Made by a program: the position numbers and the translations under genes. A stretch of DNA of 11,755 nucleotides. Source: SAR202 cluster bacterium (GTDB taxonomy: Bacteria; Chloroflexota; Dehalococcoidia; Lucifugimonadales; JASMAO01). The notes below the pieces were generated by a model, which searched no databases, was not told the DNA's origin, and saw only the letters and a list, made by a program, of their open reading frames with translations. The DNA lies in the NCBI GenBank assembly GCA_030754315.1, contig JASMAO010000043.1, positions 1 to 11,755 on the forward strand. Reading direction: 5' to 3'. The number at the start of each line of letters is the position of its first letter. The first letter of the stretch is position 1. Below are positions 6,694-11,755 of this stretch, one piece after another.

Positions 6694-7671
6694 TCAGTTA
6701 TTACAACTCACTAAAACCTTGACGGCGTTGTTTTTTCTTGATTCAGCCAGATCGAATGCTTCTTTAATTCTGGTGATAGGTAGTGTGTGGGTGGGTAGTG
6801 GACTAACGTCGATCTTATCATTGACAATAAGATCAATGGCAGCCCGGAAATCTGGGAGACCCGGTACAAGTTGTCCACCATGGACAGCGTGCATGGTCTG
6901 GCTTTTTTCAAGAAATGTGGACCAGTGAAATTGTACGCGTGCTCTACTCGTGGGCAGACCGAAAGCGGCAATGCGGCCATCTTTTCCAGCGATATCCAAA
7001 GCTTGATTCAGAGTTTCTACGCTCCCGACCGCGTCTACGACAACGTCGGCTCCCTTGCCATCAGTGAGATCATAAACAGCTTCAGTGGCGGGGGCCCCTG
7101 TCACGTCGATGGTAGTGTCGGCTCCCATACGCTTTGAAAGAGCCCTTCTTGCAGGCATAGGCTCAATTGCTATGATGCGCTCAGCCCCGAGGCCACATAT
7201 AACGAAGTCGTGAAATAGGCCAGCAGTACCCTGCCCAATTACGACGACAGTTTTTCCTTTAAGGGGTGGTAGTCGTTTACAAGCGAAGATCACAGTTCCC
7301 AACTGTTGGGCCATTAGGAGTTCCGAGTGCGGTTTAGTATCTGGGAGCCGCAATACTTGGTTAGGGTCGATTATAGTGTATTCGGCAAATGTGCCGGCGC
7401 TGGCCACAGCGGGAAGCATTAGAACAAGCTCGCCGACCGAAAAGTCAGACCCTCCTGCATCCGATACCCGTCCCAATCCCTCATGCCCCGGCCATCCGGG
7501 CACCAATGGAGAGCCTTCAGATGGCCAATATTCGCTATAAACGACATGAAGATCACTCCCGCATACCGCAGCAAGTTCCACGTCGACTATCAACATGCCC
7601 TGTTTTGGTTTCGGAGTTGGGACATCCTCGCAATGGATTTTTCTGATGCCAGTAGCAATTGCAGCCTTCAT
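6694..7671 (-). CDS. Zinc-type medium-chain alcohol dehydrogenase-like oxidoreductase
   Basis: This protein of 325 residues (from the ATG at 7671) has the medium-chain dehydrogenase layout. A GroES-like catalytic domain holds C37 (in VCGSDLH) and H63-E64 (GHE), the usual catalytic zinc positions. It is followed by a Rossmann domain with VVVIGQGTAG (146-151 for GQGTAG) that binds NAD(P). The four-cysteine structural-zinc loop normally found after the GHE segment is absent. The position that often supplies the third catalytic ligand (Glu or Cys) appears to be Gln (AQQLGT). Family members oxidise alcohols, polyols or amino alcohols; the substrate here is unknown. A GTG at 7683 extends the frame by four residues. 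The ATG is preferred because MKAA is the common family N-terminus and the ribosome-binding site abuts the GTG too closely. The amidase gene follows after 30 bases. Confidence 0.9.
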   Translation of the reverse strand: MKAAIATGIRKIHCEDVPTPKPKQGMLIVDVELAAVCGSDLHVVYSEYWPSEGSPLVPGWPGHEGLGRVSDAGGSDFSVGELVLMLPAVASAGTFAEYTIIDPNQVLRLPDTKPHSELLMAQQLGTVIFACKRLPPLKGKTVVVIGQGTAGLFHDFVICGLGAERIIAIEPMPARRALSKRMGADTTIDVTGAPATEAVYDLTDGKGADVVVDAVGSVETLNQALDIAGKDGRIAAFGLPTSRARVQFHWSTFLEKSQTMHAVHGGQLVPGLPDFRAAIDLIVNDKIDVSPLPTHTLPITRIKEAFDLAESRKNNAVKVLVSCNN

Positions 7672-7683
7672 ATGTCTAAACAC

Positions 7684-7687
7684 CCTC
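7684..7687 (-). promoter_or_regulatory. Ribosome-binding site that favours the ATG start of the dehydrogenase
   Basis: The minus strand reads AAAAGAGG immediately followed by GTG. With no spacer the GTG at 7683 is a poor start. The ATG at 7671 lies 12 bases after GAGG, or about nine if pairing extends through the following GTG. Confidence 0.45.
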
Positions 7688-7810
7688 TTTTGTCAGATTT
7701 TGGTAAGTCTACCTGCGGAGATCGAACAGAGTATTGTCGTGATCCCATACTAGAAATTGTGAAAGTAGGACTGCAAGATGTATCAAATTAGGCGTGTTGT
7801 TCCTATCAAG

Positions 7811-7827
7811 GGTCACTCTGTCTGACC
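7811..7827. terminator. Short hairpin downstream of recF, weak terminator candidate
   Basis: GGTCA (7811-7815) and TGACC (7823-7827) can form a 5-bp stem with a seven-base loop, 13 bases beyond the recF stop. There is no T-run, so support is weak. The rest of the 7684-7839 gap shows no gene or convincing promoter. Confidence 0.2.
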
Positions 7828-7839
7828 ACTGGCATACAA

Positions 7840-9048
7840 TTAATCCCTGAACACTGTTTCACTGGGTGCTGCATGCCCGTCGCGAATTGTAAATATGGAC
7901 ATGTCAGCCATAAACCGAGATTCGATTGCACCTAAGTCGGATGTGGTTACAAAACATTGTTGATATCCGCGCAAATATTCTAAGACTTTGGCTCGACGCA
8001 TTTCATCTAGCTCCGATAGTACGTCGTCGAGGAGAAGGACAGGCTCTTGCATACGACTCTCTGAAAGATAGCGAGCCTCACCAAGCCTCATTGCAAGTAC
8101 GATACTTCTGCACTGGCCCCGAGAGGCGTATGCGTTGAGGTCCAATCCATCTAACTGAATCTGTAAATCATCTCTGTGCGGACCTGCTGTGGTGAACCCC
8201 GCGGCTATGTCCTGGTCACGGCGGCCTTCAATGGTCGCTCGGAATGTGTCTTTCAGTGTGGAATCTTGGGTGTTCCTGTTTACTGATGGCACATAAATTA
8301 AATCCATGATTTTCTCTTCGGTTGTCAAACTTTTGTGAATTGGATCGCACATTGTGATCAACTTGGATACAGTTTCCATTCGGCGCTGTAATATGTACTG
8401 ACCGGTTGCCACGAGTTGGCTATCCCAATAATCGAGTTCACTTGGGCTTGAATGGCCAATCCGAGCCGACTTGAGGAGTTGATTACGTTGGTGTAAGACG
8501 TGTTGGTAGATCTGTAACTCTCTCAAATATCTGGCGTCAATCTGAGATATCAGAACGTTTAGATACTTTCTACGGAAGGCCGGGGACCCGAAAACAATAT
8601 TCAGATCTTGGGCGCTGAACATTACTGCGGTGATTTCACCAATAAGATCGGGAGCGCGACGAGATATTCCGTTTACTCTGATTTGTTTCTTAATCGGAGC
8701 TGTTTGGACGGTGTCGCTTGATGCCACGATGTCTGCAACCAGATCAACTTGAACGTGGACCTCATCATTATCTCGCACTACAACACCTGCGATTTGAGTG
8801 TGGGTTTCAATGGAGCCATGGCTCCTTACCATCTCACTGTCGGTTGATGCACGAGGGGATTTTGCGATGGCCAGGAGGTACAGAGCCTCGATCAAATTGC
8901 TTTTGCCGTGACCATTGTCACCGCGCAGTATTATGGTGCCGGGTTCAAGCTCCAGGTCGAGGCTCACATAGTTACGGAAATTCGAAAGCTTCAATCTGGA
9001 AAAGTAGATAGCGGATCCTTCTTTACAGTATGGCGAGGATTTTACCAT
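7840..9048 (-). CDS. recF: RecF, DNA gap-repair ATPase
   Basis: RecF is an SMC-like ABC ATPase that binds gapped DNA and, with RecO and RecR, helps load RecA. The 402-residue frame contains the Walker A loop GDNGHGKSN at 43-51 and the GPHRDD segment at 289-294. The ABC signature ASRGQCRS is at 308-315, and the Walker B/D-loop VLLLDDVLSELD at 337-348. The C-terminal part is normal. The first 13 residues are unusual: RecF proteins typically begin directly at the strand that reads here IYFSRLKLSNFRNY (14-27), and the ATG at 9048 has no ribosome-binding site. An ATC codon at 9007-9009 lies exactly where the family Met is expected and has AAGGA six bases upstream. The start is therefore uncertain; the longest frame is given. 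No dnaN or gyrB neighbour is seen. Confidence 0.95.
   Translation of the reverse strand: MVKSSPYCKEGSAIYFSRLKLSNFRNYVSLDLELEPGTIILRGDNGHGKSNLIEALYLLAIAKSPRASTDSEMVRSHGSIETHTQIAGVVVRDNDEVHVQVDLVADIVASSDTVQTAPIKKQIRVNGISRRAPDLIGEITAVMFSAQDLNIVFGSPAFRRKYLNVLISQIDARYLRELQIYQHVLHQRNQLLKSARIGHSSPSELDYWDSQLVATGQYILQRRMETVSKLITMCDPIHKSLTTEEKIMDLIYVPSVNRNTQDSTLKDTFRATIEGRRDQDIAAGFTTAGPHRDDLQIQLDGLDLNAYASRGQCRSIVLAMRLGEARYLSESRMQEPVLLLDDVLSELDEMRRAKVLEYLRGYQQCFVTTSDLGAIESRFMADMSIFTIRDGHAAPSETVFRD
9016..9020 (-). promoter_or_regulatory. Shine-Dalgarno-like AAGGA inside the annotated recF 5' end
   Basis: The minus strand reads AAAGAAGGA at this point, six bases before the ATC codon at 9007-9009. That codon aligns with the usual RecF initiator Met. 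It is the only good ribosome-binding site near the recF N-terminus and raises the possibility of a non-AUG start. Confidence 0.35.
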
Positions 9049-9107
9049 ATCGACTTTTCTGTACGGGTGCTAGGGCTACAGGACTCTTCCTCACCGGCGA
9101 ATAAACG

Positions 9108-9137
9108 CATTTTCATACCGGGTGTTTCATGAAAATG
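9108..9137. repeat. 9-bp inverted repeat upstream of recF
   Basis: CATTTTCAT (9108-9116) and ATGAAAATG (9129-9137) are exact reverse complements separated by 12 bases. The 10-base palindrome TTTCATGAAA (9125-9134) overlaps the right part. It lies about 60 bases before the annotated recF start in the region shared with the divergent small gene. The size and symmetry fit a dimeric repressor operator, but no known motif is matched. Confidence 0.45.
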
Positions 9138-9182
9138 TGGCCTTGGAGCGCCTTTCCGTAGACAGTAGCTCAGTCTACACTG

Positions 9183-9201
9183 AGGGATCAGCAAGATCCC
9201 T
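9183..9201. repeat. 7-bp inverted repeat just upstream of the small plus-strand gene
   Basis: AGGGATC (9183-9189) and GATCCCT (9195-9201) pair exactly around a five-base loop. TATTAT at 9205-9210, a plausible -10 hexamer for the plus strand, follows immediately, but no -35 is seen and the resulting leader would be very short. A looser pair, GTAGAC (9158-9163) with GTCTAC (9173-9178), lies just before it. Confidence 0.4.
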
Positions 9202-9225
9202 AAGTATTATGATTGAGGGGAAGGT

Positions 9226-9519
9226 ATGAACAGTACGAGATCAGAGAAGCCCGAGGATATAATTGCTGGCCATATCCCTAGACTGCGCTTCTATGCAAAA
9301 AAAGTTGTGCTAGGGGGAGAAAAACTTTCTTCTCAGGAGGACGCTGACCGACTCGCCCGTCTCAAGGAGTTTGTATCTATTGGGTTGGCCTACAGGTGTA
9401 CGTATAAAGATTTGGTGACGTTATTATACGCAGAGGTGTTCCAGGCAAAGCGAGGTTGCGATTGTTATAGTTGCAAAAAACGCAGAATGCTTGCCTTTGC
9501 TCGTAACTCCTCTCTCTAA
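9226..9519 (+). CDS. Small Cys-containing protein of unknown function
   Basis: I do not recognise this 97-residue protein. The gene is well supported: ATG with a strong ribosome-binding site (GAGGGG at 9215-9220 followed by AAGG), and no competing gene on the other strand. The protein is basic and probably cytoplasmic, with no signal peptide or membrane segment. Residues 10-70 look mostly helical (IIAGHIPRLRFYAKKV, then DADRLARLKEFVSIGL). Near the C-terminus is a cluster C78-x-C80-x2-C83 followed by KKRR, which could bind a metal or nucleic acid. C58 is a fourth cysteine. It is transcribed divergently from recF, sharing a 177-base intergenic region with two inverted repeats. A role linked to DNA is conceivable only from context and basic charge. 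Confidence 0.75.
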   Translation: MNSTRSEKPEDIIAGHIPRLRFYAKKVVLGGEKLSSQEDADRLARLKEFVSIGLAYRCTYKDLVTLLYAEVFQAKRGCDCYSCKKRRMLAFARNSSL

Positions 9520-9715
9520 CAAGCGTGAATGTCGGTTCCTCTGACTTATCCCCAGGGCCTTGTTCAGGTGAAACGCCTGTCTTGCACTGAGTTCCGTTCA
9601 AGCTGTGCTTAGGGTCGAGATTATCCGAACCTTCGCGTCAAGGTGGCGTGCTGAATGGCCTCCAGTGCCATGTGTAAATAGAAGAGTAGTTATGAAAGAA
9701 TGTAGAGCAAGGCGA

Positions 9716-9739
9716 TTCGGGCCTCTCCCGGGATTTTTT
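9716..9739 (+). terminator. Probable rho-independent terminator
   Basis: TTCGGG (9716-9721) pairs with CCCGGG (9727-9732), using two G-U pairs, around the loop CCTCT. A and six T residues follow (9734-9739). This fits an intrinsic terminator for plus-strand transcription. It lies about 200 bases after the stop of the small Cys-containing gene, leaving a long untranslated stretch (9520-9715) in which I see no convincing gene or known RNA. Confidence 0.5.
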
Positions 9740-9766
9740 GAAATCGACAACTGGTGAATATATAAT
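9738..9766 (+). promoter_or_regulatory. Near-consensus sigma-70-type promoter pointing antisense into ligA
   Basis: TTGAAA (9738-9743) and TATAAT (9761-9766) are separated by exactly 17 bases: a perfect -10, a five-of-six -35 and ideal spacing. Transcription would start near 9773 and run on the plus strand into the 3' end of ligA, opposite to the gene. The -35 abuts the T-run of the upstream terminator. The AT-rich setting makes chance occurrence possible. Confidence 0.5.
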
Positions 9767-9778
9767 CTTTGTTGACGA

Positions 9779-11755
9779 TTAGATCGCCGAGTCTATGTGA
9801 GAAGCCGCTTTAATTATCTCCGCACACTCATCTTCGGTAATGATCTTAGTAGCAAAATTGCTAGCATCAGCCAGCTTAGATCCTGGGTTTTCGCCAACTA
9901 CTAGGTAGTCGGTCTTTGAGTTAATACTGCTACTTACAGTACCCCCCAGCTCTTTGATCAGAGTTGTTATTTCCAAGCGAGTGAAACGGTTCAATCGGCC
10001 CGTGACTACGAATCTCAGTTCTGCTAATGGCTGTATTGGAAGTTGATTAAGGGGCCCATTGTCTGTGGTCACACCTGCTTCGCGTAAACGCTCGATCAGT
10101 CGCTTGTTCGATTCTTTAGCGAAGTATTCAGTTACGCTGGTAGCTATCTTTGGCCCTATGGATGGGATAGAAATTAATTCTTCATCGGTAGCCACAAAAA
10201 GTGCCTCTAGTGATCCGAAGTGTTGAGCCAATAATTCTGAGATCTCGCTACCGACGTGGTTGATGCCAAGCGCTGCTAAGACTCGGGATAGGGGTCGCTG
10301 TTTGCTGTATCCGATTGCTGTCATCAAATTGGATACGCTCTTCTTACCCAACCGGTCCAACTTGATAAGATCTTCGGCCTTTAGATAATAGATGTCGGAC
10401 ACATCCCTTATGATACCCTTGTTAATAAGCATGGAGCTTTGCATTGACCCTAAGCCTTCGATGTCCATATTGCTGCTGCTTACGAAATGTTCTACAAGAC
10501 GTATGAGTTGTGCAGGGCAACCGGAGTTGACACAAAGGCTGATCGCCTCACCCTGAAATCGTGTGATAGGTTCACTGCAGCTTGGACACCGGACTGGCAT
10601 GCGGAATATGCGTTCTTTACCAGAGCGTCTATCGGTCAGAACGCTGACGATTTGAGGGATCACTTCACCGGCCCTTTGTACCACGACCCAATCACCTTCA
10701 CGTAAGTCCATAGATCTGATGTAGTTTTCGTTGTGTAAAGTGGCTTGTTTTACGGTGACGCCATTGACGTCGACTGGCTCAAGGACAGCGTATGGGTTAA
10801 TAGAACCTGTACGGCCAACATTGGTACGGATCTGTATTAATTGAGTGATCGATTGGACAGATGGGAATTTGTACGCTATAGCCCAACGGGGTTCACGTCC
10901 CGCCTCTCCCACATGTTGTTGAAGGTCGAACCGGTTAATTTTGATCACCACACCATCGCATCCGTAGTCAAGTTCCTCGCGTTTATCTAGCCAATGGCGA
11001 TAGTAGGATATTGATTCTTCCAAGGTAGTGACGAGATTGTTGTTTGGGTTGACTTTGAATCCTAGATTGCCTAGGTAAGAAAGAGTCTCCCAATGCGTTT
11101 GAGGTACAAGTTCTTCGGTATATCCTAGGCTGTAAATATAGATATCTAAGCCTCGCTGTGCTGTTTCAAGCGGATTGAGTTGGCGTAGTGACCCAGAGGC
11201 CGCGTTGCGTGGGTGAGCGTACGTTGGTAGTTTGTCGCTTTCTCGTTCACGGTTAAACGTGTTGAATGCTGATAATGGAAAGAAGACCTCTCCTCTGACT
11301 TCCAATATTTTAGGTGTTTTGCCCATGAGTTTGAGAGGTATACTCTTTATGGTGCGTAGGTTTGGTGTGATGTCCTCTCCAATAGATCCGTTTCCTCTAG
11401 TCGCACCACTTACAAAAATTCCGTCCTCATAGGTCAGAGCAACTGCTAATCCGTCGTACTTGAGCTCACATACCATATTGAAGTCATCAACTTCGAGTAA
11501 TCGAGTTGCCCTGGCGTGCCATGCTTGCAAATCTGCATCATTGAAAGAGTTACCCAAACTGAGCATAGGTAGTCGGTGTGTGATCTGGGCAAAGCCATCA
11601 GATGGTGGGGCGCCTACACGCTGAGTAGGTGAATCGGAGGTGACTAACTCAGGGTTAGCTTTTTCCAAGGTATAAAGTTTTTGCATCATCGTGTCGAATT
11701 CCGCGTCTTCAATAGCAGGCGTACTAAGTACGAAGTACAAATCGTTATGCCGATT
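9779..11755 (-). CDS. ligA: LigA, NAD-dependent DNA ligase, 5' end cut by window
   Basis: LigA seals nicks in DNA at replication and repair using NAD as adenylate donor. The frame is open to the right edge. The TTG at 11738-11740 is internal, since NRHNDLYFVLSTPAIEDAEFD upstream and through it matches the family's conserved HNYxYYVLD region. About 20 or more N-terminal residues are therefore missing. Counting from that Leu as 1, the adenylated Lys is K94 in the KYDG motif (codon 11459-11461). The adenylation domain runs to about 300 and includes the conserved CDGVVIK segment. An OB fold spans about 302-383. A Cys4 zinc finger has C385, C388, C403 and C408. Helix-hairpin-helix repeats occupy about 420-560, and a C-terminal BRCT domain begins near 573. 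All parts look intact, and the total would be near the usual 670 residues. Confidence 0.97.
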   Translation of the reverse strand, partial: NRHNDLYFVLSTPAIEDAEFDTMMQKLYTLEKANPELVTSDSPTQRVGAPPSDGFAQITHRLPMLSLGNSFNDADLQAWHARATRLLEVDDFNMVCELKYDGLAVALTYEDGIFVSGATRGNGSIGEDITPNLRTIKSIPLKLMGKTPKILEVRGEVFFPLSAFNTFNRERESDKLPTYAHPRNAASGSLRQLNPLETAQRGLDIYIYSLGYTEELVPQTHWETLSYLGNLGFKVNPNNNLVTTLEESISYYRHWLDKREELDYGCDGVVIKINRFDLQQHVGEAGREPRWAIAYKFPSVQSITQLIQIRTNVGRTGSINPYAVLEPVDVNGVTVKQATLHNENYIRSMDLREGDWVVVQRAGEVIPQIVSVLTDRRSGKERIFRMPVRCPSCSEPITRFQGEAISLCVNSGCPAQLIRLVEHFVSSSNMDIEGLGSMQSSMLINKGIIRDVSDIYYLKAEDLIKLDRLGKKSVSNLMTAIGYSKQRPLSRVLAALGINHVGSEISELLAQHFGSLEALFVATDEELISIPSIGPKIATSVTEYFAKESNKRLIERLREAGVTTDNGPLNQLPIQPLAELRFVVTGRLNRFTRLEITTLIKELGGTVSSSINSKTDYLVVGENPGSKLADASNFATKIITEDECAEIIKAASHIDSAI

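Noticed and set aside
7483..7791. 102-codon plus-strand ORF across the dehydrogenase start
   Set aside because: It is antisense to a clear enzyme gene for most of its length and has no family features; other plus-strand ORFs within clpX, tig, the amidase and ligA were rejected for the same reason.
9529..9612. 27-codon ORF just after the small Cys-containing gene
   Set aside because: No ribosome-binding site and no recognisable sequence.
9601..9680. Possible tRNA or small SRP RNA in the gap before ligA
   Set aside because: No T-loop, anticodon stem or SRP core motif could be found.
9692..9757. 21-codon ORF beginning MKECRARRF with a weak GAAGAG upstream
   Set aside because: It runs through the terminator hairpin and T-run and into the promoter-like element, so it is more likely incidental.

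Overview
The window looks like a piece of a bacterial chromosome with moderate GC and mostly housekeeping content. Marine or soil Chloroflexota (SAR202/Dehalococcoidia-like) is my best guess. It rests on the formyltransferase-like protein with a long C-terminal extension, the free-standing amidase, dehydrogenase and Gfo/Idh/MocA genes beside core genes, and the tig-clpP-clpX order. This is inference from recalled family resemblance, not a database result. I see no insertion sequence, phage gene, CRISPR array, tRNA or rRNA.

Layout. Positions 3-1728 on the plus strand hold the C-terminal part of a formyltransferase-fold protein, cut by the window edge, and a complete Gfo/Idh/MocA-family oxidoreductase. 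Convergent to them, from 5191 down to 1839 on the minus strand, is the protein-quality-control cluster tig (trigger factor), clpP and clpX. tig and clpP overlap by up to 20 bases, and a promoter-like sequence with two inverted repeats lies ahead of tig. Upstream on the same strand are an amidase-signature enzyme (6663-5317) and a zinc-type medium-chain dehydrogenase (7671-6694), 30 bases apart and probably co-transcribed. Then comes recF (9048-7840). A 177-base divergent region separates recF from a small Cys-containing protein of unknown function on the plus strand (9226-9519). The right end is ligA, the NAD-dependent DNA ligase, on the minus strand. Its first few dozen codons lie beyond the window.

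How the genes relate. Trigger factor folds nascent chains. ClpP and ClpX form the ATP-dependent protease that removes failed or tagged proteins, so their linkage is functionally coherent. RecF (gap repair and loading of recombinase) and LigA (nick sealing) are both DNA-maintenance proteins but are not in one visible operon. The formyltransferase-like, Gfo/Idh/MocA, amidase and dehydrogenase genes are metabolic, and their substrates cannot be read from sequence.

Start corrections made here: tig starts at TTG; the amidase starts at GTG; the dehydrogenase most likely starts at the ATG at 7671, not the GTG at 7683; the clpP start is ambiguous between two ATGs six bases apart; the recF N-terminus is uncertain; the formyltransferase and ligA are open at the window edges.

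I did not find a clear undescribed system. The best leads are non-coding: a 14-bp perfect inverted repeat inside clpX, paired inverted repeats at the tig promoter, a near-consensus promoter aimed antisense into ligA beside a terminator, and the unknown protein divergent from recF.
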